64,000 bases of DNA from Lachancea mirantina (Eukaryota; Ascomycota; Saccharomycetes; Saccharomycetales; Saccharomycetaceae). Made by a program: the position numbers and the translations under genes. The stretch spans positions 1,621,013 to 1,685,012 of the forward strand of contig LT598468.1 in the NCBI GenBank assembly GCA_900074745.1. Direction: 5' to 3'. The notes beneath the pieces are model-generated. The model was not told where the DNA came from. It saw nothing but the letters and a program-made list of their open reading frames with translations, and did no database searches. Shown here one piece after another: positions 50,548 through 59,607 of the stretch (its first letter is position 1; each line of letters starts with the position of its first letter).

Positions 50548-52519
50548 GCAAAGAAAAGGGCTTTCTCCAAAGATCAACATGAAGAGAGCCTTGAACCTCG
50601 AGGACGTAGAATCATTTCAAAGATACTTCTCACGTGACTTGCTTAAATTTCAAACATGACGCACAAAAGACGAAATGATGACAAGAACAGAGATCATTTT
50701 TCCAAGCCAACATCAATACGGTGTGGGCGATTGAGAATGATTTCTCTAAAAACCTAGCTGAAGTAATTATTTCACAACACATTTTTAATGAAGACGACTT
50801 TTCAGGCAAAATGTTCCAGTTGAATAACCAAGAAAACAAAAATACAAGAATGAGCCAAGAACAGAAATTATAAAATTTGAATTGCTTAATGGATGGACGA
50901 GTCAAATATTTAATTATTTGAGACATCCATCTCACTCGCTCCGAACAACTCAACTATCAGTTCGTGGCATTACTTCAATTTCGTACTACAAGCCTTTATT
51001 CTTTGGTGTGCTGCACTTTTAAAAGAAAATGTTGGCATTTTTCCAATCACTTTATGAATGCTATGTCCTTTGATAGAAACATCCCATAGGAGAAGCCAGT
51101 GTGCTTGGGTGGGTGTTGAAGTCGTAGGTAAAGACCTGTGTATGCTCTGTCACCCATGAAAGAGATTCTCACATCATATACTGTCATATTTTGCTGGTTT
51201 TCTTACTCGTAACTGCATTGTGTGCCGTTCCAATGCTAATGAAACACTGCAATGTCTTTACTGTGTCTTTCATTTCTTTTGTTTTATGATTGTATCAAAA
51301 TGGGCAACAATCAGTAGCGATTGAAGATGAAAAACCATTTCTTAAATTTGTTTTCAACTGTCGTCTTGAGAATCGAAGAAATTGTCGATAGCATTTCTTC
51401 AGATAACAGGACTAGGTTTTGCTCAAATGTGCATATTGCTGAAATTAGGAGGCGAAGGCTAGAGTTAATCTTATCATTCGACGCTTAATTAGTGAATATA
51501 AAGGATACCGATTACCACATATCGAGATTGGCTGATCCGGTAAAAAACCAAATTACCTCTTAACTGGGTACGTTTAAAGAGAGCCAATTTCCATGAATGC
51601 AATTACTGACGAATACTCAATCTGCTCTCGAATGCGATCCATTTTATTAGCCAGTTTCGCATTCCCGCCGAAGGCGATTGTGACATAGAGTTCGATTCAT
51701 TAAGCGGAAGCTAGCATATGAACTGACACTGTACAAGCTATGGCTTGGTTGCTAGGCTTTCTACCGACCAACAAGCCACTTGGACAAGTCAAGCAACACC
51801 AAATTTAAAAATGCCTCGCGAAGCTCTTCTAAATTGTGTAAACGCAAGGGCTTTTTATTCCTCAATGAGATCTGAGCTATAATTGGCAGAACAGGATTTC
51901 CCACTTTTACGTGGCAGCCTCATGTAATCCCCGTCAAATTCTGTCTGCATAACATAGCTCTCTATACCAAAAATATTTTTGAATCATCAAGGTTCCATAC
52001 TTTTGAAATGTGGCTGTCTCAGCGGCAATCCCAACAATCTAGTGCCCACAATGATCACGACTCATTCGAGCCTCGATTAAAAGTTTGACCATAATACTTT
52101 GAAAAGATAAAAGCGGTCTTCATGACACCGACAACCTGAATTCGTATCGCAATGATCATCAGAATTTGCAAGGTCTCGACAGTTGAAGTGGGTGAAGCCT
52201 CTTAGACTATTCAGGTGATGGTGAAGTTTTAGGAATTCTGAAATTTTACGATGCCTAATCTTAGAAGATTTAGATCTTACATCGAGCAGGGGACGATCAA
52301 GATCCGTCACGCATTTTTTCGTTAAAATGAAGTCCTATACTGACCGTGCTATAACAAACTTAGCGTCTTCAGTGGTTTTTCTATTTGAATTCGACGTTAA
52401 ATTATAGTCAACCATAACAATCCTAAGTTACTTCAGAATTTTTTCATGTAGATGAGATCTTATTTAAACAGCCATATTTCGATGAGAAGCTGAAAGCCAG
52501 CTTAGGCAGAACGAGGCTT
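50548..52519. other. Long gene-poor intergenic region CAB5-CBS2
   Basis: About 1.97 kb, the longest gap in the window, with no convincing gene. A 107-codon minus-strand frame (50630-50953) and a 77-codon frame (52077-52310) show no recognisable family. A CACGTG site lies at 50631-50636. I searched by eye for tRNA A and B boxes, centromere elements (CACRTG, then a long AT tract, then a CCGAA core) and C/D snoRNA boxes, and found none that satisfied the full pattern. In S. cerevisiae CAB5 and CBS2 are adjacent. It could hold a lineage-specific RNA, a replication origin or a decayed gene. Confidence 0.6.
50631..50636. promoter_or_regulatory. CACGTG site upstream of CAB5
   Basis: CACGTG, in the context TCACGTGA, lies 84 bp upstream of the CAB5 ATG, a typical promoter position for a Cbf1 or Pho4 type bHLH factor. 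On the minus strand it reads GTCACGTG, which matches centromere element CDEI, but what follows is CAB5 coding sequence, not an AT tract, so a centromere is excluded. Confidence 0.5.
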
Positions 52520-53608
52520 ATGCGTCTTCCTCGAATATATGCGCTGGGAAACTCGCCGCTTTTGTCGGTACTTTCTCACCAAATCGCTAGCTTAGCATTA
52601 CAGCCGAAAGTGCCAGAGGTTGTTTTACTACTACAGGATCAAAAGAAGCTGAGCAGATTTTTGAAGAACAACTCCAAATTGGCAGTTAATGAAGAATTTG
52701 ACACTGCGGACAAGTCGAAACAGTTAATGGCATCGTGTTCTCCACCGGCCTTTGCTTCTGGTGAAATAGCTAAGGTTGAAAACCTGATTGTCGGAGAGCC
52801 ACGACGAAATACTTTGCACAACTCAATTGGAAAATACAGTCAGAGTATCAGCCCAGAGACTAACGTTTTGTTACTAAATGCTGAGTTAGGTTCAGTTGAA
52901 TATTTAAATGAATCCATATGGCCGAATGAAGCACAAAGACCCAATTTATTAATTGGTGATACCGACCCAAATTTTCATGTGTGGTTAAATGACGAATTCT
53001 CAGCTAAACATCGAGGATATCGATCAAAGCTTAGAATTATTCCAGTACCGAGAGAATTTTCAAGCCATTCTGAGATCGGTGACGTCAGTGGATCGGAATT
53101 AAGCACGAAAGAAAACTCCTTTATTAATCTCCTATGCCAGCTAAATCGGGATGATGGCACTCGTGCACTCAATCTCACGATGGGTGATTACAATAACTAT
53201 GTTATACACAAGTTCAGGATTCTGAGCAGGAAATTCTGCATCGGCTCGCTATCGGTGCTGAATGGGTGCCGACAAGATGAAGTCAAATTATCTCCGCGCG
53301 CTACAACGCTAATGCGAGAGCTGTCCGCCGAACACAACAAGATTTTGAATGTAGCTTATCCTCACATCTCGAATGAAAATCTTTTTGATGTCGAACAAGT
53401 GCTCAACGCTCCTTCGCATATCACAACAAAATCGTTCTTGGCAGGTGATGACACCGTATCCTCCAAGACGTTGAGCGATCTGTCCAGAATTAGCGCACAG
53501 TTTCATTACTTAGCCTCGAGAAACAAGGTTGCGTGTCCTAAAAGCAGGATAATTTCAACATTAGTGCGAGGAAAGCTTGACATAATGCAAAAAAGGCGAA
53601 TGATATAA
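52520..53608 (+). CDS. CBS2: CBS2, mitochondrial COB mRNA translational activator
   Basis: A 362-residue protein called as the orthologue of Cbs2 (YDR197W, 389 residues), which activates translation of cytochrome b mRNA on mitochondrial ribosomes. It has the look of a degenerate ketopantoate-reductase fold: an N-terminal IYALGNSPLLSVLSHQIA in place of the dinucleotide-binding glycine loop, and a helical C-terminal half. No clear presequence is seen beyond a short MRLPR start. Position between CAB5 (YDR196C) and RKM2 (YDR198C) supports the call. It converges on RKM2 with a 27-bp gap. Confidence 0.88.
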   Translation: MRLPRIYALGNSPLLSVLSHQIASLALQPKVPEVVLLLQDQKKLSRFLKNNSKLAVNEEFDTADKSKQLMASCSPPAFASGEIAKVENLIVGEPRRNTLHNSIGKYSQSISPETNVLLLNAELGSVEYLNESIWPNEAQRPNLLIGDTDPNFHVWLNDEFSAKHRGYRSKLRIIPVPREFSSHSEIGDVSGSELSTKENSFINLLCQLNRDDGTRALNLTMGDYNNYVIHKFRILSRKFCIGSLSVLNGCRQDEVKLSPRATTLMRELSAEHNKILNVAYPHISNENLFDVEQVLNAPSHITTKSFLAGDDTVSSKTLSDLSRISAQFHYLASRNKVACPKSRIISTLVRGKLDIMQKRRMI

Positions 53609-53635
53609 CTCGAGAACGGAGCGACGTTATTCAAG

Positions 53636-55000
53636 TCAAGGCCGTCTCGACTCCAAATGATGTATAATAATCTTTTCATATCCTTGGTAGATGGTCAAAA
53701 CGTTCTCTAAACACCACTCATCGCATTGTGACAGCGTTTTGATATCCTCCCTTTTTTTGACCACCTGCTCATTTAAACTGCACAATAACTGGTGCAGCAC
53801 TGCATTCAAGCCTGGCTGAAACGAGTCCTCCCCGATAAATCCTAAAATGAATTTTTCTACTTTTCGCACATCTTTTGAAGCCAATAACGCTACGGTAACA
53901 AGTAGGCGGAAACTTATAAATTCAAAAGCTATTGTGAGGTCACCCCAGTAATCCTTTTCAATCAAAAAATCCTTGTATTCTTTGTCGATGACTAAAGTCT
54001 CGACGTCCGCCGTCACATCGAGATAATTCCAATTATTTTCTTTCAAAACGAACCCATACTCATTCATCAAAAAGTCATTTGAGTGAGCACCGTAGTTCAA
54101 GAAAAGTTCCTCATGTAAATTTCTGTAAGCATAAGGGCCACATTCTATAATAAACGCGGAATTCTTTAGCTTCCGAGAATTCTGACGCGGTTGGCAGAAT
54201 TTATTGACCTCAGGAGCATGGTTCAGAAAATCAACAAATGGCACCATGGTGAATTTGTCCGCAGCATCTGATTTTTCCGAGATGTCCATATACAGACAGC
54301 GGGAGTTTATGATAAAATATATGTGCAGGAATCGTTCGTAAGTCTCATCTAGCGTGAAAACTGGACTTCCATTCTCGGTGAAGAGCTTTTGCCATTTCAA
54401 CAGGTAAGGCAGTAAAACGTGCCAATCATTCTCCAGCAAAGTTTTGATCCTAAACGCGTGATCTTGAGTAGCTTTCGGTAGTTTATTAAAAAGCGTTCTG
54501 TGTTGAGAGTCGCTATCACATAGCCAGCGGCATGGAATTGAACGAAAATCTCCATCTTCTGGGAAAACGTTGAAAAAAGGTTGCCAAAACGATACAATTC
54601 CCCTGAAGTTCCAATGACTCAAGATCACCCATTCGAAAAGAATGTAAAGCGTTAAAAGCTGAAATGAAGTAAGTTTCATTACGGAATCCTGGTCAAATAT
54701 GCCATAAGCCATAAATCGCGGATCGTCATGATCCACCAAATCCGTCACTTCCGAGTCATAAATACCACCCATATCTTTCAAGTGCTTGTTGAACATCGCA
54801 AGATGTTTAAGAACTGTGTGAAAGTTAAGTTGACGAGATTCGGGTACGGATATTACCGCTTGATGACATTTTATCTCTCTACTTCGAAGCCGCAAGCCTC
54901 TTCCAGAACCTTTGGTTTCCACAACAGTAACGTTCTCTGACAAGTAAAATTCGTTAGACGATGCTAGCCATTCTATCAATACATCAAGCTTATCCCCCAT
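53636..55000 (-). CDS. RKM2: RKM2, SET-domain ribosomal lysine methyltransferase
   Basis: Orthologue of Rkm2 (YDR198C, 479 residues), a SET-domain enzyme that methylates ribosomal protein uL11 (Rpl12). The ATG at 55000 gives 454 residues and starts MGDKLDVLIEWLASSN, the usual opening helix of this class. In-frame ATGs further upstream (55102, 55261) would run into the divergent LIP2 gene and are unlikely. The split SET domain includes GSGRGLRLRSREI near residue 30, the SAM-binding VDFLNHAPEVN, and LFLNYGAHSNDFLMNEYGF. A Rubisco-LSMT-like helical C-terminal domain covers about 330-454. It shares a 100-bp promoter with LIP2. Confidence 0.92.
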   Translation of the reverse strand: MGDKLDVLIEWLASSNEFYLSENVTVVETKGSGRGLRLRSREIKCHQAVISVPESRQLNFHTVLKHLAMFNKHLKDMGGIYDSEVTDLVDHDDPRFMAYGIFDQDSVMKLTSFQLLTLYILFEWVILSHWNFRGIVSFWQPFFNVFPEDGDFRSIPCRWLCDSDSQHRTLFNKLPKATQDHAFRIKTLLENDWHVLLPYLLKWQKLFTENGSPVFTLDETYERFLHIYFIINSRCLYMDISEKSDAADKFTMVPFVDFLNHAPEVNKFCQPRQNSRKLKNSAFIIECGPYAYRNLHEELFLNYGAHSNDFLMNEYGFVLKENNWNYLDVTADVETLVIDKEYKDFLIEKDYWGDLTIAFEFISFRLLVTVALLASKDVRKVEKFILGFIGEDSFQPGLNAVLHQLLCSLNEQVVKKREDIKTLSQCDEWCLENVLTIYQGYEKIIIHHLESRRP

Positions 55001-55100
55001 TTCAAATCTATTATATGTTTGTAGTGAAGTTGTCCCAAGGTTTTCCACTAAGATATCGAATTTTTGACAATTAAGCAAGAGCTGGTAAAGCAAACCAGAC

Positions 55101-56087
55101 ATGAAAGTTGGCCTCTTCTGTAATCCCAAGCGAACGGACGACGTTTCAAGGACAACACGGCGATTATTCAATTTAAGATATGCGTCCTGTTGTACCAAAT
55201 CAGGCCCTCTGACGCACCCTATCGACCCTTCAGCCAAGTCTTTGAGACACCTAAACTTCACAGGACAAATTCCGTTCCAGAAGGGACTGAAGCTTCAAGA
55301 AAAGTTTGTGAGGGCGCAATTAGACATGAAAGAATTGTCTTCCAAAATTGACAAGAAACTAAAGCAGCTCGAGATAGACAATCCTGGAGCGGTAGTGAAT
55401 GAGCATGAGGAAACTATCTTGAAGAGTATTTTAGACATGAAACCAGGACCCGTGCTCCTGACATTTGAATTTGAGCCGACGTATACTGGAGGAAAACGCA
55501 TGAAGAGACAGTTAAGACCTGAGAAAATTGCAGCATTTGAGAGGTTCAGACCCGCTGCTCAAACTAACGACAAAGCTCCTCGATTTGTTCAGGTGGAAAG
55601 GGGTGGGCAAGTCACTTTTCATGGCCCTGGGCAGATGGTAGCATATATCATAATGGATTTGAAATGCTTTCACTCGTTTCCTGCAAGATGTCTGGTGTCT
55701 GCCTTAGAAAAATCGGCAATAAACTCCTTAGAAAAGTTAACGCATCAGGAAACTGAGCAGCCTTTGAGGTTAGAGCCTCCCGGCAGCGGTGAGACGGGAG
55801 TTTGGGTGGACAAACAAAGCAAAATTGCCAGTATCGGTGTCCATGTACGCAGATCTGTTTCTTCCCATGGTATCTGCATCAACGTTTCGCCAGAGTTGTC
55901 TTACATGAACAACTTCGTCATGTGCGGACTACCCGAGACTACGGCTACTTCAATTCTCGAACAGAATCCCGCCTCTCAAATCTCAGTTTCCCACATGGCA
56001 AACGCGTTTGCAAAGGAATTTGCGAGCATTATTGGGGTGGAATTAGTTGAACATATAAACGTGAAGAGCAGCGAAATTCAAGAATAG
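55101..56087 (+). CDS. LIP2: LIP2, mitochondrial octanoyltransferase
   Basis: A 328-residue lipoyl/octanoyl transferase that moves octanoate from mitochondrial acyl carrier protein to lipoate-dependent enzymes (328 residues in S. cerevisiae, YLR239C). The basic N-terminus with few acidic residues fits a mitochondrial presequence. LipB family motifs: R167-G-G-Q-V-T-F-H174-G-P-G-Q178, the catalytic lysine K241 in SKIASIGVHVRR, and the catalytic cysteine C275 in NNFVMCGLPET. HGICINVS lies between. It is a chromosome XII-track gene inserted between RKM2 and the VPS64/FAR10 gene. It converges on the latter with a 46-bp gap. Confidence 0.97.
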   Translation: MKVGLFCNPKRTDDVSRTTRRLFNLRYASCCTKSGPLTHPIDPSAKSLRHLNFTGQIPFQKGLKLQEKFVRAQLDMKELSSKIDKKLKQLEIDNPGAVVNEHEETILKSILDMKPGPVLLTFEFEPTYTGGKRMKRQLRPEKIAAFERFRPAAQTNDKAPRFVQVERGGQVTFHGPGQMVAYIIMDLKCFHSFPARCLVSALEKSAINSLEKLTHQETEQPLRLEPPGSGETGVWVDKQSKIASIGVHVRRSVSSHGICINVSPELSYMNNFVMCGLPETTATSILEQNPASQISVSHMANAFAKEFASIIGVELVEHINVKSSEIQE

Positions 56088-56133
56088 ACTTGTAAGTACT
56101 TAAAAGTTATGCATTGATAAATTTGAATTCTGG

Positions 56134-57438
56134 CTACCTCGAAGAGTATTGAAATGCGACTGCCAAGGCACCAACAGACAATGCACTCAACAAAAGAGCA
56201 GATTTCCCCCGTAAAATTGGTTTGTCCGGCTCCTGCTTAATTTTTGCATCAAGCTTCGGTTCTCCCTTCTGGGTTGCGCTCTCCTCTATAGTGGATACTT
56301 TCGTGAACTCTTTGTTTTTGTATTTTTCAACTTCTAGAAGAGTTTGCAAGTCATCCACTTTTCTGGCCAGCTTTTCTACTTGCCTCAAATGTTGTAGCTC
56401 TTTGGCCTCGACTTCGCTTGTCTTCTCTTGCAATTCTTGTTTAGCTGCTCTTACTTGATCGGTGCATTCCTTTGTGAGCTTTTCGTGCTTATCATTAAGC
56501 TTCTGTCTAAGCGAGGTTTGCAAATTCAGAAGTTGCATATCATTGTTTTCGACTCGAAGCTTGTTGATATACTCCATGTTGGTCGTGTAATTGATGAGAA
56601 AGTTTTCAACCGACTTGAGCTTTTCAAACTCATGTTTCTCTAACGTAATTTCGGTCATCAACGTCTTGATGACTTTAATGAGATTCGAGCTTGTTCCGAT
56701 CGAGTTATTAATGAAGATTCCGCTCAGAATCTCAGTCTCCGTGCTCAGCACGGAATCCTCCAAGTACAAGTTATTGACATCTCCAAACATAGCTGCTTCG
56801 AAAGCTGCACGCTGCGCGTTGGGAGCCACGCTGTTGCCGGCTTCCGGGCTCAAGTTCTCATTACCAGTTTTCTCAGAGTTATTAAAAGACGTCTCAGCAT
56901 CCTGAATAAGTGGAATGACAGATATATCTTCAACGATGGCACTTATCTTGCGATGCTCAAACTTAGCGTCGATGTCAGTTCCCAGATCCACTACATCGCC
57001 GACCTTAAGCTCCACGTCACTTTGGCCGATCCTGGTGCCATTAACGAAGGTACCATTCGACGATTTCAGGTCCCTGATGTAAATCTTGCCGTTGAACGAG
57101 TCGCAACTAAGAGATGCATGGTTTCTAGAAAGTACCCTAGAATCGAAGTGTCCATTGTCTGAACGCACTTGTGGCGGCACTTCTTGCCTACCATTCGCTT
57201 GCGCTCCAGAATTCACCACCGGACGTCCTAGTTTGAGGCCTTCAGGCTTGAAAGGCACTACCAGAAACTTGGTCTCGAAAGTGTTGTTTAGTGATTTTAG
57301 GACTATTATATGGGTGTACCGCGAACGAGGGGCCGTCGCGGGTATCACAATATCTTGCATAACATGAGAAGCCATACCATTGCTGCTGGAATCTGACCTA
57401 GCCCGCCGGGTCACTCCGGTTTTGCTTACCGCGCTCAT
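56134..57438 (-). CDS. VPS64: VPS64/FAR10 ancestor, tail-anchored FHA-domain protein
   Basis: A 434-residue protein with an FHA domain (about 70-165; RVLSRNHASLSCD, IRDLKSSNGTFVNGTRIG and VGDVVDLGTDID are the phosphothreonine-binding loops). A coiled-coil region (about 265-385) follows, and a C-terminal membrane anchor (SALLLSALSVGALAVAFQY) ends the chain. S. cerevisiae has two related genes in the merged sister regions, VPS64/FAR9 (YDR200C) and FAR10 (YLR238W). Both act in the Far complex (yeast STRIPAK) in pheromone arrest and TORC2 signalling at the ER. This single gene is their unduplicated counterpart. The ATG at 57438 is used. Confidence 0.94.
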   Translation of the reverse strand: MSAVSKTGVTRRARSDSSSNGMASHVMQDIVIPATAPRSRYTHIIVLKSLNNTFETKFLVVPFKPEGLKLGRPVVNSGAQANGRQEVPPQVRSDNGHFDSRVLSRNHASLSCDSFNGKIYIRDLKSSNGTFVNGTRIGQSDVELKVGDVVDLGTDIDAKFEHRKISAIVEDISVIPLIQDAETSFNNSEKTGNENLSPEAGNSVAPNAQRAAFEAAMFGDVNNLYLEDSVLSTETEILSGIFINNSIGTSSNLIKVIKTLMTEITLEKHEFEKLKSVENFLINYTTNMEYINKLRVENNDMQLLNLQTSLRQKLNDKHEKLTKECTDQVRAAKQELQEKTSEVEAKELQHLRQVEKLARKVDDLQTLLEVEKYKNKEFTKVSTIEESATQKGEPKLDAKIKQEPDKPILRGKSALLLSALSVGALAVAFQYSSR

Positions 57439-57557
57439 CACCCACCGCTCTTAGTCTTCACAGTTCGACCATCAGCGTTCCTTGTCACCTTAACAAGTCA
57501 ATCACTATGTACGTAAACGCTATGTAGAGGCCCAATATCTGGCTTCACCATGCCATC

Positions 57558-58466
57558 TTACATGCCAAGTGCTAGACCCTCGTATTGACTTCCTGTATTT
57601 ACATACAGAGACTTGCTGAACAGTTTATCTTGCTGTTGTAGTAGCCACAACAATAACTTGTCTGTGTAGCCAACTATAACTTCGCAACTTTGATCGTCCA
57701 TCGTCGTACATGCGACGACTTGTGGGAGCATTGACAAAAGCCTGAGCAAGTGCATAGCACCGTAGATTGAGTGCGGGGGTTCATCTAGGTTTTCGGCAAG
57801 TTGCAATCGCTCAAACCGATACAGCAACATGACGGGTAGCGCACGGTCAAAATAAAGTCTCAGTCCGTCACAATATTCGCACAATTGAGATTGAGCAACA
57901 GGCGAGGGCTCATTGCTGCTGGTGTGCTCGTAAAAGTAAGTCAGAAGTTTGTCGACATTGGAGCTACAAGGCAGTTCGACCAGTTTTTTATCTTTGGTAA
58001 TGGCTTCCCAATCGTCGACCAAAATGGCTTTAAGTTGCTGTGGAATGTGAACCACAATGCGTGGGCCAGTGGCTTCAACTTTCCCGGGGCTTGCATACAA
58101 CTGCGAGCCTGCTGCTGCTGCGGGACCACTAGGTTTTTTCCTTTTAGAGTCTGTTTTCTTGCTCTTTACACCGGAACCCGTTTTCTTCGCAGCACTACGG
58201 GCCTCACGCGCTTCTTCTATCAACTGCTTTTTCAGAGCAAGGTTCTGTTCGTCATATTCGCGTATTCTTTCTTTGCCTATCCATTCGTCCCACGAGGATT
58301 TCCAGCCCTGGTAATGAATATAAAAGCATTCTTGTTCCGTCAGATCTTCAGGGATTTCCTCGTCGTCTCCGGGGTCCTCACCACTGTGGTGGACTTTGAG
58401 GATTCTAGCTTCATATAGGAGCGGTCCGTGAAACGCCAGGCATTTGCTGTTTTCCTTCAAAGACAT
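57558..58466 (-). CDS. EAF3: EAF3, chromodomain/MRG subunit of NuA4 and Rpd3S
   Basis: A 302-residue MRG-family protein, shorter than S. cerevisiae Eaf3 (401). The chromo barrel is at about 10-78 (CLAFHGPLLYEARILKV; YIHYQGWKSSWDEWIG), which reads H3 lysine-36 methylation. A lysine-rich linker (about 98-120) leads to the MRG domain (about 135-300; IPQQLKAILVDDWEAITKD, IYGAMHLLRLLSMLPQVV). It acts in NuA4 acetyltransferase and Rpd3S deacetylase. The S. cerevisiae gene is YPR023C on chromosome XVI, so it is out of place relative to both tracks here. It is divergent from SPC19 across 644 bp. Confidence 0.97.
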   Translation of the reverse strand: MSLKENSKCLAFHGPLLYEARILKVHHSGEDPGDDEEIPEDLTEQECFYIHYQGWKSSWDEWIGKERIREYDEQNLALKKQLIEEAREARSAAKKTGSGVKSKKTDSKRKKPSGPAAAAGSQLYASPGKVEATGPRIVVHIPQQLKAILVDDWEAITKDKKLVELPCSSNVDKLLTYFYEHTSSNEPSPVAQSQLCEYCDGLRLYFDRALPVMLLYRFERLQLAENLDEPPHSIYGAMHLLRLLSMLPQVVACTTMDDQSCEVIVGYTDKLLLWLLQQQDKLFSKSLYVNTGSQYEGLALGM

Positions 58467-59110
58467 GTGCCACGGCCTTTATTAGATGATCTTGGTGGAG
58501 ATCTGTAATTTTCAAGAACTTTTCACTATAAAAGAGGCAGGTAGGCCGTTTTGACAACTTGAATCAAAGCGGGCCACAGATCACCCAGAGCTATTCAGTA
58601 CGTTATCTTTGCTGAACTAGCCAAAATAAACATTCATAGAGAGATATGAAGCCCATTGTTAACAGTGTCTTCTATTTCCACTCATTTCCTCTGATTTCTT
58701 CTCCATTCGTAAATTGAATGACTCATCGCCAGAACAAACCGAAACTGTACTAAAGGTTTGAAGCAAAGTCGGAAAGTAGTTGAGCTGTGGCGAATAAGCT
58801 ATTGAAATAACCGCGATAGAATCAAACAAGAACTTGATCGAGCGGCTGTTGATTTCTTCGAAACACTAATTTGACTGTGATTAAGATGCAATTCGCTTCG
58901 AAGTGTGTAGACCTAAGGCCGCTGACCTAGCTATTTGCTTAGGGTTGTATCATTGGCAGCCTTTATTCCTAAGGTTCTCAAGACTTTTAAGGTTGCAGGA
59001 CTCGTCCTAGCCCAATGCTCTTTCGTGATGATCTTTACGTGAGAGATTCTAAATTTTCTTGTTTTGACTTATACAGCTAAACAAAACAATTGCCCAAGGC
59101 TTTAGTGGCG
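58467..59110. other. Divergent promoter region EAF3-SPC19
   Basis: No gene seen in 644 bp. No open frame of 60 codons or more lies wholly within it. A GTGATGA motif near 59027 resembles a snoRNA C box but no matching D box and stem were found. Confidence 0.6.
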
Positions 59111-59590
59111 ATGACGGATACCTTAGAGCTTTGCGTTGCGTCGTTGGAGTCAAGTACTGGTCTTCTGGATGAGGCGGTGAGAAATTTGACGGAAAGAGGT
59201 AAAGCTAGCAGTCATTTGACCAAATCGTTTCTTCATGTCAAAAGAGTATTCGAGCTGATCCCTGAATATGACTTTCAGAAAGCGAAACTGGATCTCATTG
59301 AAGAGGTTGAGCCGCTAGTGAACAATTTGAATAATAAACTGGAAAAAGCGCTGTCCCGGTTAGAACGCGAGGCAGGCAATCTTGCGCAAACTTATGAGCT
59401 GAACAAGTTACGGCTCAGTAAGATAAACGTCGATCAAGAAGACGTTGAATTCGATATGAGTGCCGATCCAGTGGTTATAGTCTCGTCGACCAGCGAGGAA
59501 TTGGAAGAGCTCAAACGTCTGAAGGGTGAGAAAGAAAGATCTCTTCATAAAATTCAAGAGATGGAGCGAAGCATCATTGTGCCAGATTAG
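59111..59590 (+). CDS. SPC19: SPC19, DASH/Dam1 complex subunit
   Basis: A 159-residue orthologue of Spc19 (165 in S. cerevisiae, YDR201W), a subunit of the Dam1/DASH ring that couples kinetochores to microtubule ends. The ATG at 59111 begins MTDTLELCVASLE, matching the family; a TTG 21 bases upstream is not a plausible start. The block VFELIPEYDFQKAKLDLIEEVEP (about 48-70) and the SSTSEELEELKRLK segment near 130 closely resemble S. cerevisiae. Most of the chain is helical coiled coil. It converges on RAV2 with 17 bp between stops. Confidence 0.94.
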   Translation: MTDTLELCVASLESSTGLLDEAVRNLTERGKASSHLTKSFLHVKRVFELIPEYDFQKAKLDLIEEVEPLVNNLNNKLEKALSRLEREAGNLAQTYELNKLRLSKINVDQEDVEFDMSADPVVIVSSTSEELEELKRLKGEKERSLHKIQEMERSIIVPD

Positions 59591-59607
59591 ATAAAAATTA
59601 AAAGAGT

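Noticed and set aside
50630-50760. CDEI-like TCACGTGA suggested a centromere.
   Set aside because: On one side lies CAB5 coding sequence. On the other there is no 80-160 bp AT-rich tract and no CCGAA-type CDEIII core.
50675-50761. Possible C/D-box snoRNA: ATGATGA at 50675-50681 and CTGA at 50758-50761, with a weak internal AATGATT.
   Set aside because: The bases just outside the two boxes do not pair into a terminal stem, and no guide match to rRNA could be tested. The boxes are short enough to arise by chance.
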